A stretch of DNA of 56,278 nucleotides, taken from contig JBMSQB010000018.1 in the NCBI GenBank assembly GCA_049423065.1, positions 1 through 56,278 of the forward strand, given 5' to 3'. Position 1 is the first letter of the stretch. Every line of letters starts with the position of its first letter. Of the stretch, positions 41,870 through 50,442 are shown piece after piece. Under the pieces are notes generated by a model that saw nothing but the letters and a program-made list of their open reading frames with translations, made no database searches and was not told the DNA's origin. The position numbers and the translations under genes are program-made. This DNA comes from SYIM01 sp041182885. GTDB taxonomy: Bacteria; Pseudomonadota; Gammaproteobacteria; Burkholderiales; Burkholderiaceae_E.

Positions 41870-42851
41870 AACACACAACCGCGCGGCCGCGAACCCCGCC
41901 GTTGATCAGCGCCTCGCAGTGCGCAGGCAACTCGGCAAACGAAATACGGTGAACGATCTTGTCCAGCGCCTGGGGCCGCAGGTCGCCGGTCATGCGGCGC
42001 CATGCACTGCCGCGCGAGGCGACCGGGTGGTTCGCGTTCACCCCGGCCAGCGTGACGCTTCGCAGGATGAACGGATAGATGGACGTGGTGAACTGTTCGC
42101 CGGCCGCGTTTCCAAACGCCGCCACGATGCCGCGCTGTTTCATCGTGCGAAGCACGAAATCAAGCGGCGCGCCCCCGACGGCGTCAATCGACCCGGCCCA
42201 CAACTGCTCATCCAGCGGTCGGGTGTGCTGCGCCTGAATATCGCGCCCGACTGCACGTACGCATCCGATGCTTTTCAGGTACTCATGCTCGGATGTTTTA
42301 CCGGTCATGCCCACCACCTGGTAGCCAAGGCCTGCGAGCATGCTGATGGCGAAGCTTGAGCATCCGCCGGTGGCGCCGGTCACAATGATCTCGCCGTCTT
42401 CAGGACGTGTGCCGTGCTTCTCGATGGCTTCCACCGCAACCGCCGAGGTGTAGGCGGCAATGCCAAGCGCCACCACCGAGAAGGGGTCAAAGCCGTCGAC
42501 CACGGGAAACACCTCGGAGGCCGGCGCGCGCACCACTTCGCTGTAGGCGCCATCGCGACTGATACCGAACTCGCGACCGCCTTGAACCGTCACCAGGTCG
42601 CCGGCGCGGAAGCGGGCGTCGCTCGAGGACTCCACCACACCGGAGACTTCGATGCCTGGCGTACAGGGGAAACGCTTGAGTACGTTGCCTGCGCCCGTGA
42701 CCGCCCGGGCATCCTTGTAGTTGACCGCTGCGAACCGGCTTCGGATCACCACCTCGCCCGGGGACAGGTCATCGACCCCCAACTCCACAACACGGCTGAA
42801 GCGACGGCCCGTGTCATCCCTGAACGTGCGGATTGCATTGAACCTCATCAT
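41862..42851 (-). CDS. YhdH/AcuI-type acrylyl-CoA reductase / quinone oxidoreductase
   Basis: A 329-residue zinc-free medium-chain dehydrogenase. The N-terminal catalytic domain reads VNYKDARAVTGAGNVLKRFPCTPGIEVSG in two overlapping pieces, followed by VTVQGGREFGISRDGAYSE. The NADPH fold begins near residue 155 with ITGATGG-like IVTGATGGCSSF, then YQVVGMTGKTSEHEYLKSIG. AcuI reduces acryloyl-CoA to propionyl-CoA with NADPH; the TGATGGC loop differs from the common GAAGGVG, so substrate preference may differ. Its start overlaps the CoA-transferase stop (ATGA), tying it to CoA-thioester chemistry. Confidence 0.88.
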   Translation of the reverse strand: MMRFNAIRTFRDDTGRRFSRVVELGVDDLSPGEVVIRSRFAAVNYKDARAVTGAGNVLKRFPCTPGIEVSGVVESSSDARFRAGDLVTVQGGREFGISRDGAYSEVVRAPASEVFPVVDGFDPFSVVALGIAAYTSAVAVEAIEKHGTRPEDGEIIVTGATGGCSSFAISMLAGLGYQVVGMTGKTSEHEYLKSIGCVRAVGRDIQAQHTRPLDEQLWAGSIDAVGGAPLDFVLRTMKQRGIVAAFGNAAGEQFTTSIYPFILRSVTLAGVNANHPVASRGSAWRRMTGDLRPQALDKIVHRISFAELPAHCEALINGGVRGRAVVCFS

Positions 42852-44083
42852 CTATCTCCTGCAGAGGCGCGCTCCCGCGCCGGATTGTCAATCACTGCGC
42901 CTTGCGCGATCAATCGCTCGACTTCCTCGGGCGTCAGACCAAAACCTTGAAGTACCTCACGCGAATGCTCACCGATAGCGGGTGGGGCATGGCGCACGCG
43001 CGACTGCGCGTTCCGGTCTCCTAGCAGGAAACCGGGGGACTGAAAGGTTGCACCCGACGGAAGCTGCATCGATACCGCAGCCCCCATGTGCTGGAACTGT
43101 TCGGATTGGGTCACCCAGGCGTAATCTGCAACGGGCGCGCACATGATGTCGCCCGCCTCGAGGAGAGGAATCCATTGCGCCGTTGGGCGCGCAACGAGTT
43201 TCTCCTCGATGAGAGCGCGAAGCTCGGTGCGATGGCGGACCCGCGCGTCGTTATCGGCAAACCGGGGGTCCCGTTCGACCCCCTCGCCCAGCCCAAGCAG
43301 CCCGCACAACGAGCGCCAGCGCGGTGGCTGATAGGCCGCCAGCATGATCCAGCCATCCGCCGTCCGGTAGGCTTCGTTCGGCGCTGCATAGGGCGCGGCG
43401 CTACCAATTCGCCGGGGCAGCTCGCCGCTTGCGAGATACGACGCGATGCCGGTCTGCTGCAGCATCAGGCCGGCTGCATACATGCTGACGTCAAGGTACT
43501 GGCCGCATCCGGAACGTTCTCTTGCCTGCAGTGCGCCCAGCACCGCAACCGTGCCAAGAAACCCGGTGGTCATGTCAACGGCCGGAACCTGCACCTTGCA
43601 GGGTTCAGCCCCCTCCACGCCAATCTGACTCATGAGACCTGACAGCGCCTGAACCACGCCATCGACACCCGGACGGTCGGCCCAGGGGCCATCCTGCCCA
43701 TAGGCGGTCACCGCACACCATATGAGCCTGGGATTGAGCGACGACAGCACCGGCCAGCCCACGCCGAGACGGCTCATCACGCCAGGCCGAAAACTCTCGA
43801 TCAGCACATCGGCCGAAGCCGCCATGCGATGAACCGTGGCGACTGCCTCAGGCTTCTTGAGATCGAGGCAAAGCCCTTTCTTGTTGCGGTTGAAGCTGAG
43901 CGCGACGACCGAGTCACCGCTCAGCCAGGGCGGGCCGATCAACCGCCCCAGGTCGCCGCCGGGGGCCTCGATCTTGGTGACGTCTGCCCCCATGTCTCCC
44001 ATCAGCATGCCGATGGTGGGACCGGCTCCGATCTGCGAAAAATCGAGAACCCTGATCCCCGCGAGCGCCTGACCCAGCGACAT
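42848..44083 (-). CDS. CaiB/BaiF family (class III) CoA-transferase 2
   Basis: A 411-residue enzyme of full family length. Motifs are IRVLDFSQIGAGPTIG, GADVTKIEAPGGDLGR, KKGLCLDLKKPEA and IESFRPGVMSRLG. The catalytic aspartate is Asp141 (DRPGVDGVVQALSGL). It starts 7 bases after the Bug 6 stop and overlaps the reductase start by four bases. The operon order Bug - CoA-transferase - reductase suggests uptake of a carboxylate, activation to its CoA ester, then reduction of the C=C bond. The two CoA-transferases in the window are only distantly alike. Confidence 0.92.
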   Translation of the reverse strand: MSLGQALAGIRVLDFSQIGAGPTIGMLMGDMGADVTKIEAPGGDLGRLIGPPWLSGDSVVALSFNRNKKGLCLDLKKPEAVATVHRMAASADVLIESFRPGVMSRLGVGWPVLSSLNPRLIWCAVTAYGQDGPWADRPGVDGVVQALSGLMSQIGVEGAEPCKVQVPAVDMTTGFLGTVAVLGALQARERSGCGQYLDVSMYAAGLMLQQTGIASYLASGELPRRIGSAAPYAAPNEAYRTADGWIMLAAYQPPRWRSLCGLLGLGEGVERDPRFADNDARVRHRTELRALIEEKLVARPTAQWIPLLEAGDIMCAPVADYAWVTQSEQFQHMGAAVSMQLPSGATFQSPGFLLGDRNAQSRVRHAPPAIGEHSREVLQGFGLTPEEVERLIAQGAVIDNPARERASAGDR

Positions 44084-44090
44084 GATCCGC

Positions 44091-45083
44091 CTATTCGATC
44101 CGGATGCCGGTATCGCGCCCGATTGCCTGCCAGCGCCGAACGTCGTCGCGAATCATCGCCTGCAATGCGGCAGGACCCACGAAGCCAGGCTGAAAGCCCT
44201 GGTTCACCATCCGGTCGCGCGTGTCGGGCGACTCGACGATCCGGCGCAGCTCGCCCGCCAGGCGATCGACGGCTTCAGCGGGCGTTCCGGCTGGCGCGAG
44301 GATTGAATACCAGAGCGGCACGTCGTAGCCGGGAACGCCCGACTCCGCCACCGTGGGAACCTCGGGCATCAAGGGCGAGCGCTGCGCCGGGGCGACCGCG
44401 ATCGCGCGCAGCTTGCCCGCACGGACATGCTGGGCGACCGACGCCAGGGTGGCAAACGCAGCCTGTACCTGCCCACCCAGCAGATCGGCGACCGCGGGCC
44501 CGGTGCCCTTGTAGGGCACATGCGTGACCTCGATCTTCGCGAGCTTGTTGAGGAGTTCGAAGGCGAGATGCTGGGGCGTACCGTTACCGGGCGTGGCGTG
44601 GTTGAGTCGGGCAGGCTGACTGCGCGCGAGGGCGATCAGTTCGCCCACATTGTTCACCGGCACCGAGGGGTGCACCACCAGCAGCATGGGGACCGATGCA
44701 ACAAGCGCGATGGGCGAAAAATTCCGCTCGATATCAAACGGCAACTTCTGTCCCAGACCCGGGTTGATCGTGACCTGGTTCGAGGCAATGACGATGGTGT
44801 AACCGTCGGCCGGCGAGCGAGCCGCCTGATCAGTGCCCAGGTTGCCGCCGGCACCCGGACGGTTGTCGATCACGACCGGCCTGCCGAGCGCCTCGGCCAT
44901 CTTTGGGCCCAGCATCCTCGCAAGAATATCGTTGCCACCACCCGGCGGAAACGGCACGATGAACCGGATCTCACGGCTGGGGTATCCGCTCACGGCACTC
45001 TGCGCCGCTGCACCGGCAGCGCTTGTCAAAGCGGCGATTGCCGCGAGGGCTTTGAGTTGCAGGCGTCGCGCGTGACTGGTCAT
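44091..45083 (-). CDS. Bug family (TctC-type) periplasmic solute-binding protein 6
   Basis: A 330-residue Bug receptor, first gene of the minus-strand operon, with GGGAG before the ATG at 45083. The signal peptide ends near AGAAAQ (about residue 28). Conserved parts are RFIVPFPPGGGNDILAR, VVIDNRPGAGGNLG, HVPYKGTGPAVADLLGG and GKLRAIAVA. Together with the downstream CoA-transferase and reductase it forms a compact capture-and-activate module. The 159 bases upstream contain no gene; a short CCGGC/GCCGG hairpin is the only structure seen there. Confidence 0.93.
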   Translation of the reverse strand: MTSHARRLQLKALAAIAALTSAAGAAAQSAVSGYPSREIRFIVPFPPGGGNDILARMLGPKMAEALGRPVVIDNRPGAGGNLGTDQAARSPADGYTIVIASNQVTINPGLGQKLPFDIERNFSPIALVASVPMLLVVHPSVPVNNVGELIALARSQPARLNHATPGNGTPQHLAFELLNKLAKIEVTHVPYKGTGPAVADLLGGQVQAAFATLASVAQHVRAGKLRAIAVAPAQRSPLMPEVPTVAESGVPGYDVPLWYSILAPAGTPAEAVDRLAGELRRIVESPDTRDRMVNQGFQPGFVGPAALQAMIRDDVRRWQAIGRDTGIRIE

Positions 45084-45242
45084 CCTGGACTCCCATGTTG
45101 GGCGTTGAATTCAAGGGCCGGTATGCATCCCGGCGCAGTGCCGGAATTGCTCCTGACCGAGGCGCGATGCTAAACGATTACCGCCGCCCCAAGCGGTCGC
45201 GCGTCTCGCCCGCGACCATTTTGCCAAGCGAACCGGTCACGG

Positions 45243-45917
45243 CTACCCGGCCGCCTGACGTTCCAGCCAGCGGTTGGTCAGGCGCTCCAGGGCGTGGTCA
45301 TAGGCGGCCTCGACCTCGGATGCCGCCGTGGCCGTCAGGCTCATGTCCTTCAATAACCCATCCTGAAGGCCATACACCCAGCCGTGCACCACCAATGTCT
45401 GCCCGCGCTGCCAGGCGTCGCGAACAATGGTGGTTCGGCAGACATTTCTCGCCTGTTCGAGCACATTCAGTTCAACCAGTGCGTTGATGCGGAAACGTTC
45501 CTCCAGCGAGTCGAGAAAATCGCGGTGGGTATCGCGAACATCCTGTACGTGCCGAAGCCAGTTGTCGACCAATCCGGCGCGCTGATCCTCGAGCGCGGCA
45601 CGCACGCCGCCGCAATTGCTGTGTCCCACCACGATGATGTGCTCGACCCCCAGCACGTCGACGGCATACTGCACCACGCTCAGTGCATTCAGGTCCGAGT
45701 GGACGAGCAGGTTTGCCACATTCCGGTGGACAAACATTTCGCCGGGCAGCAGGTCGACCAGTTCATTGGCGGGAACCCGGCTGTCGGCGCAGCCCAGCCA
45801 CATGTACCGCGGGCGTTGCTGCGCAAGGAGTCCGGTGAAAAAGCCTGGACGGCTCGCCTCCACGCGGGCCGCCCATTCGCGATTGCGCTCGAAAAGCGCT
45901 GACAGGTCTCGAGTCAT
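45243..45917 (-). CDS. can: beta-class carbonic anhydrase
   Basis: A 224-residue zinc enzyme interconverting carbon dioxide and bicarbonate in the cytoplasm. Read from ATG 45917 (MTRDLSALFE); an earlier ATG adds eight residues. Zinc ligands and catalytic dyad are Cys43, Asp45 and Arg47 (GCADSRVP), His99 and Cys102 (GHSNCGG). EMFVHRNVANLLVHSDLN and SVVQYAVDVLGVEHII closely match the Escherichia coli Can type. It stands alone, with a 159-base gap to Bug 6 and a divergent efflux operon on the other side. Bicarbonate supply for carboxylases is the usual role. Confidence 0.95.
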   Translation of the reverse strand: MTRDLSALFERNREWAARVEASRPGFFTGLLAQQRPRYMWLGCADSRVPANELVDLLPGEMFVHRNVANLLVHSDLNALSVVQYAVDVLGVEHIIVVGHSNCGGVRAALEDQRAGLVDNWLRHVQDVRDTHRDFLDSLEERFRINALVELNVLEQARNVCRTTIVRDAWQRGQTLVVHGWVYGLQDGLLKDMSLTATAASEVEAAYDHALERLTNRWLERQAAG

Positions 45918-46026
45918 CAGCGCGGAGTATATCGGCGCCATCCCCGAATGACCCGAAGCACCACCCGCCAGGCAGCGAGGGATCCGCGAGGGCGGCTACA
46001 ATCCGCGCTTCCTCCGGAAGCTCACC

Positions 46027-47289
46027 ATGATCCCATCCCTGCATGCCGCTGCAATACGCGGCAGTGCGGCGCGCTTGCCGCACCCTGCTGAACCGTTGTC
46101 CCGCGCTCGCCTGGCCCTGGCCTTGGTCCTTTGTGCCTTCCTTGGCGCCTGCGGCCCATCGACCCCTGCTGGCCCGCCCACGGCCGGCGCGGCGCCAGCG
46201 GCCACCCCCCCACCGCCAGCAGTCGGGGTTGTCAAGGTTGCCTTGGGTGAAGTGGCGTTGGTCGAGGAACTGCCGGGACGGGTTGAAGCCTCGCGGGTGG
46301 CGCAGGTCCGGGCGCGTGCCGCGGGAATCGTTCAACAAAGGATGTTCCGCGAGGGCGCCGACGTGAAGGCCGGGCAGGTGCTGTTCCGGATCGACCCCGC
46401 GCCCTATGAGGCGGCCCTGGCGAGCGCGCAGGCCACACTCGCGCGAGCTCAGGCGAACCTCTCCCAGGCAAGCGCTCTCGCCGAGCGTTATCGCCCACTG
46501 GTTGCGGCCAACGCGGTATCAAAGCAGGACTTTGCCAACGCAGTCGCCGCGCAAAAACAGGCTGAAGCAGAGGTCCTGGCCGGCCAGGCCGCAGTTCAAA
46601 CCGCCACCATCAATCTGGGCTACACCACCGTCACCGCGCCCATCTCGGGGCGGATCGGTCGAGCCCTGGTGACCGAGGGTGCCTTGGTGGGTCAGGGGGA
46701 GGCGACTCCGCTGGCCATCATTCAGCAGATCGAACCGGTTTATGTGAATTTCACGCAGTCGGCCAACGAGGCCCTGCGCCTGCGGCGCGACTTTGAGCAG
46801 GGACGACTCCTGCGCAGCACCGGGAACGAGGCGGCGTTGATTCGCGTGGTGCTCGATGGGGGAACCGTTCATCCGCAAGCCGGGCGGCTGCTGTTCTCGG
46901 ACCTGACAGTTGACGCGACCAGCGGGCAGGTCACCCTGCGCGCCGAGGTGCCGAACCCGGGCGGCGCCCTGCTGCCGGGTCTTTACGTCCGCGTGCGTCT
47001 CGAGCAGGCGAAGGCGGCGCGCGCAATGCTGCTGCCTCAGCAGGCGGTCTCGCGCGCGAGCCAGGGCGACACGGTGATGGTGGTTGACGCCTCCGGAAAG
47101 ATCTCGGTGCGCCCCGTGCGGGTGGGCGGTGCCAGCGGCGGCAACTGGCTGATTCTTGACGGGCTGAATGACGGCGAGCAGGTGATCGTCGACGGATTCC
47201 AGAAGATCCGCCCGAACCAACCGGTACGACCGGTACCCTGGACGCCGCCCGCGCCACCCGCAGCGCCGCCAGCCGCGCCGCGAAGCTGA
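46027..47289 (+). CDS. RND efflux periplasmic adaptor subunit (AcrA/MexA family, lipoprotein)
   Basis: A 420-residue membrane fusion protein. The lipobox LGAC lies at about residue 40, preceded by a hydrophobic stretch (LALALVLCAF). ATG 46027 has GGAAG upstream, while an in-frame TTG at 46096 would give a more usual signal length. The barrel-sandwich domain (GRVEASRVAQVRARAAGIV), an alpha-hairpin rich in Ala and Gln (about 115-185), TVTAPISGRIGRALV and a C-terminal Pro/Ala-rich tail follow. A TACAAT box lies at 45997-46002. It is the first gene of a three-gene pump; no TetR regulator lies next to it. Confidence 0.94.
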   Translation: MIPSLHAAAIRGSAARLPHPAEPLSRARLALALVLCAFLGACGPSTPAGPPTAGAAPAATPPPPAVGVVKVALGEVALVEELPGRVEASRVAQVRARAAGIVQQRMFREGADVKAGQVLFRIDPAPYEAALASAQATLARAQANLSQASALAERYRPLVAANAVSKQDFANAVAAQKQAEAEVLAGQAAVQTATINLGYTTVTAPISGRIGRALVTEGALVGQGEATPLAIIQQIEPVYVNFTQSANEALRLRRDFEQGRLLRSTGNEAALIRVVLDGGTVHPQAGRLLFSDLTVDATSGQVTLRAEVPNPGGALLPGLYVRVRLEQAKAARAMLLPQQAVSRASQGDTVMVVDASGKISVRPVRVGGASGGNWLILDGLNDGEQVIVDGFQKIRPNQPVRPVPWTPPAPPAAPPAAPRS

Positions 47290-47298
47290 GGACGCTTC

Positions 47299-50200
47299 AT
47301 GCCACGCTTCTTCATTGACCGGCCGATTTTCGCCTGGGTGGTGTCCCTCTTCATCATCGTGGCCGGGCTGGTTGCCATCCGCCTGCTGCCCATCGCGCAG
47401 TACCCGCCGGTTGCACCTCCAACCATCGTGGTCACCGCGACCTACCCTGGCGCGTCGGCGCAGACGCTGGAGCAGGCAGTCATCAGCGTGATCGAGCAGG
47501 AGATCAACGGCTCGCCCGGCATGATCTACATGGAATCGATCGCACAGTCGAACGGCGTGGGCTCGATTTCAATCAGCTTCCAGCCGGGCACCAATCCGGA
47601 CCTCGCCCAGGTCGACGTTCAGAACCGGCTGTCGCGGGCAACGCCCCGGCTGCCGCAGGTTGTCACGCAACAGGGCGTGCGGGTCGAAAAGGCGCGCAGC
47701 AACTTTCTGCTGTTTGCCATCCTCACGTCGTCTGACGGATCGCTCACACCGGTGCAGCTTGGCGACTTTGCGTCGCGCAACGTGCTGCCCGAGATTCAAC
47801 GCATTCCCGGCGTCGGCCAGGCGCAGCTGTTCGGCACCGAGCAGGCAATGCGAATCTGGCTCGACCCGCAGAAGCTCGCAAGCTTCAACCTGTCGGCCGC
47901 CGACGTCGCAGCCGCCATCCGTCAGCAGAATGCGCAGGTCTCGTCAGGCGCAATCGGCGAGTCACCGCAGGTCGCGGGTCAATCGATCACAGCGACGGTG
48001 GTGGTGGGCGGCCAGCTCGCGACCGTTGACGAGTTTTCCAACATCGTTCTGCGCGCCGGCACCGACGGATCGACGGTACGGCTGCGCGACGTGGCGCGGG
48101 TGGAGCTCAACGCCCAGAGCTTTGCCACCGCCGCCCGGCTGAACGGCCAGCCGTCCACCGGAATCGGCGTTCAGCTGTCGCCGACCGGCAATGCGCTGGG
48201 CACGGCTGACGCGGTGCGGGCCCGCATGGCCGAGCTTGCCGCCTACTTCCCGCCCGGCATGAAATGGGAGATTCCCTACGACAGTTCACGCTTCATCCGG
48301 ATCTCGATCTCCCAGGTCGTTCAGACCCTGTTCGAAGCGATCGTGCTCGTGTTCCTCGTCATGTTTCTGTTCCTGCAGAACTGGCGCTACACGCTGATTC
48401 CCACCCTCGTGGTGCCGATCGCACTGCTGGGCTGTTTCGCCACGCTGCTCAGCCTCGGCTATTCGATCAACGTGCTCACCATGTTCGGCATGGTGCTGGT
48501 CATCGGCATCGTGGTGGACGATGCCATCGTCGTGGTGGAAAACGTCGAGCGCATCATGACCGAGGAGGGTCTGCCCCCCAGGGAGGCGACGCGGAAGGCG
48601 ATGGACCAGATTCAGGGCGCGGTCATCGGCATGACGCTGGTCCTGATTTCGGTCTTCACGCCGCTCGCTTTCTTTCCCGGGTCGGTCGGCAATATTTACC
48701 GGCAATTTTCAGTGGTGATGGTCACCTCGATTGCGTTCTCGGCGCTCATGGCGCTCTCGCTCACGCCGGCACTGTGCGCCACGCTGCTGAAACCGGTTGC
48801 GAAGGGGCATCATCTGGCAAGCCGCGGTCCTTTTGGCTGGTTCAATCGCGGGTTTCTTGGCGTCACAAACGGCTACCAGGCGCTGGTGAGCCGGATGGTG
48901 CGGCGCGCCGCCTGGTATCTGGTGCTCTACGGCGCCATTGTGGGTGCCGCAGCCTGGTTTTATCAGAAGCTGCCGACGTCCTTTCTGCCGTCGGAGGACC
49001 AGGGCAGTCTGCTGGTGAGCATTCAGCTGCCACCGGGCGCCACGGTCGAGCGCACGCGCGCCGTCATGGAACAGGTCGAAGGATTCATGCTGAAGCAGCC
49101 CGAGGTACGCAGCATGGTCGGCGTACTCGGTTTCTCGTTCTCCGGGCAGGGGCAGAACGCTGCGCTTGCGTTTGTCACGCTCACCGACTGGAAGGAGCGA
49201 CTCGCCCCCGAGCAATCCGCGCAGGCGCTCGCCGGACGGGCATTCCGCGCACTCATGGGCGTGCGCGATGCGTTCATCTTTCCGCTCAGCCCTCCGCCCA
49301 TCCCCGAGCTGGGTGCGGCCACGGGCTTCAGTTTCCGCCTGCAGGACCGGGGCGGCAACGGTCGCGAGGCGCTGCTCGCCGCGCGCAACCAGATGCTGGG
49401 CATGGCAGCGCAAAGCCCCGTGCTCACGCAGGTTCGACCGGACGGGCTGGAAGACGCGCCTCAGTTGCAGGTGGACATCGATCGCGACCGGGCCAACGCT
49501 TTGGGTGTGTCCTTTGATGCGGTCAACGGCATTCTGTCGACCGCGCTGGGTTCGGCCTACATCAATGATTTTCCGAATCGCGGTCGCATGCAGAGAGTGG
49601 TCGTGCAGGCCGATGCGCCTGCGCGAATGCAGCCCGAAGACCTGATGAAGCTCAACGTGGTGAACAGCCAGGGCAAGGCGGTACCGCTGTCTGCCTTCGC
49701 AAGCACCCGATGGGTGAGCGGCGCCGCGCAAACGGTTCGCTACAACGGCTACCCGTCCATGCGGATTTCCGGTGCGCCGGCGGCCGGTTACAGCACCGGC
49801 GCAGCCATTGCGGAGATGGAGCGACTGGCCGCGCAATTGCCCGCCGGATTCGGCTACGAGTGGACCGGACAGTCGCGCGAGGAAAAACTCGCCGGCTCGC
49901 AGGCCATGATCGTTTATGCGTTCGCGATCCTGGCGGTTTTCCTGGTGCTGGCCGCGCTTTACGAGAGCTGGTCGATTCCGGTATCGGTCATCCTGGTGGT
50001 GCCGCTGGGCGTGCTGGGCGTATTGGTGGCCACCCTGCTTCGCGACTATGCCAACGATATTTACTTCCAGGTCGGGCTCGTGACCATCATCGGCATCTCG
50101 GCCAAGAATGCGATCCTGATCGTCGAGTTCGCCAAAGACCTCCAGGAGCAGGGACGTTCGGTCGTGCAGTCGGCCATCGAGGCTGCGCGACTGCGTTTCC

Positions 50201-50442
50201 GACCCATCATCATGACCTCGCTCGCATTCGGGCTCGGCGTGCTGCCGCTTGCGAAAGCGATCGGCGCCGGATCGGCGAGTCAGCGCGCGATCGGCACCGG
50301 CGTCCTGGGCGGCATGGTGACCGGCACCATTCTCGCGGTCGTTTTCGTACCGGTGTTTTTCGTGGTGATCCGAAGCATGTTCAAAGGCAAGCGCCATCCG
50401 GCGCCCGATTCCCCGGTACCGCCGCCAGGAGGCTCGGCATGA
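47299..50442 (+). CDS. RND efflux inner-membrane permease (HAE1 family, AcrB-like)
   Basis: A 1047-residue proton-driven drug pump of normal family length. The start MPRFFIDRPIFAWVVSLFI is the classic HAE1 N-terminus. The proton relay aspartates are Asp407 and Asp408 (GIVVDDAIVVVENVER), numbered exactly as in AcrB, and the partner lysine is Lys936 (ISAKNAILIVEFAKD). Two large periplasmic loops separate the twelve membrane segments. It exports hydrophobic or amphipathic compounds with the adaptor and outer-membrane factor encoded on either side. Its stop overlaps the next start (ATGA). Confidence 0.96.
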   Translation: MPRFFIDRPIFAWVVSLFIIVAGLVAIRLLPIAQYPPVAPPTIVVTATYPGASAQTLEQAVISVIEQEINGSPGMIYMESIAQSNGVGSISISFQPGTNPDLAQVDVQNRLSRATPRLPQVVTQQGVRVEKARSNFLLFAILTSSDGSLTPVQLGDFASRNVLPEIQRIPGVGQAQLFGTEQAMRIWLDPQKLASFNLSAADVAAAIRQQNAQVSSGAIGESPQVAGQSITATVVVGGQLATVDEFSNIVLRAGTDGSTVRLRDVARVELNAQSFATAARLNGQPSTGIGVQLSPTGNALGTADAVRARMAELAAYFPPGMKWEIPYDSSRFIRISISQVVQTLFEAIVLVFLVMFLFLQNWRYTLIPTLVVPIALLGCFATLLSLGYSINVLTMFGMVLVIGIVVDDAIVVVENVERIMTEEGLPPREATRKAMDQIQGAVIGMTLVLISVFTPLAFFPGSVGNIYRQFSVVMVTSIAFSALMALSLTPALCATLLKPVAKGHHLASRGPFGWFNRGFLGVTNGYQALVSRMVRRAAWYLVLYGAIVGAAAWFYQKLPTSFLPSEDQGSLLVSIQLPPGATVERTRAVMEQVEGFMLKQPEVRSMVGVLGFSFSGQGQNAALAFVTLTDWKERLAPEQSAQALAGRAFRALMGVRDAFIFPLSPPPIPELGAATGFSFRLQDRGGNGREALLAARNQMLGMAAQSPVLTQVRPDGLEDAPQLQVDIDRDRANALGVSFDAVNGILSTALGSAYINDFPNRGRMQRVVVQADAPARMQPEDLMKLNVVNSQGKAVPLSAFASTRWVSGAAQTVRYNGYPSMRISGAPAAGYSTGAAIAEMERLAAQLPAGFGYEWTGQSREEKLAGSQAMIVYAFAILAVFLVLAALYESWSIPVSVILVVPLGVLGVLVATLLRDYANDIYFQVGLVTIIGISAKNAILIVEFAKDLQEQGRSVVQSAIEAARLRFRPIIMTSLAFGLGVLPLAKAIGAGSASQRAIGTGVLGGMVTGTILAVVFVPVFFVVIRSMFKGKRHPAPDSPVPPPGGSA

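Noticed and set aside
35696..44083. The two CoA-transferases as a recent duplication
   Set aside because: They share family motifs only; length and most of the sequence differ, and their operon contexts are different.
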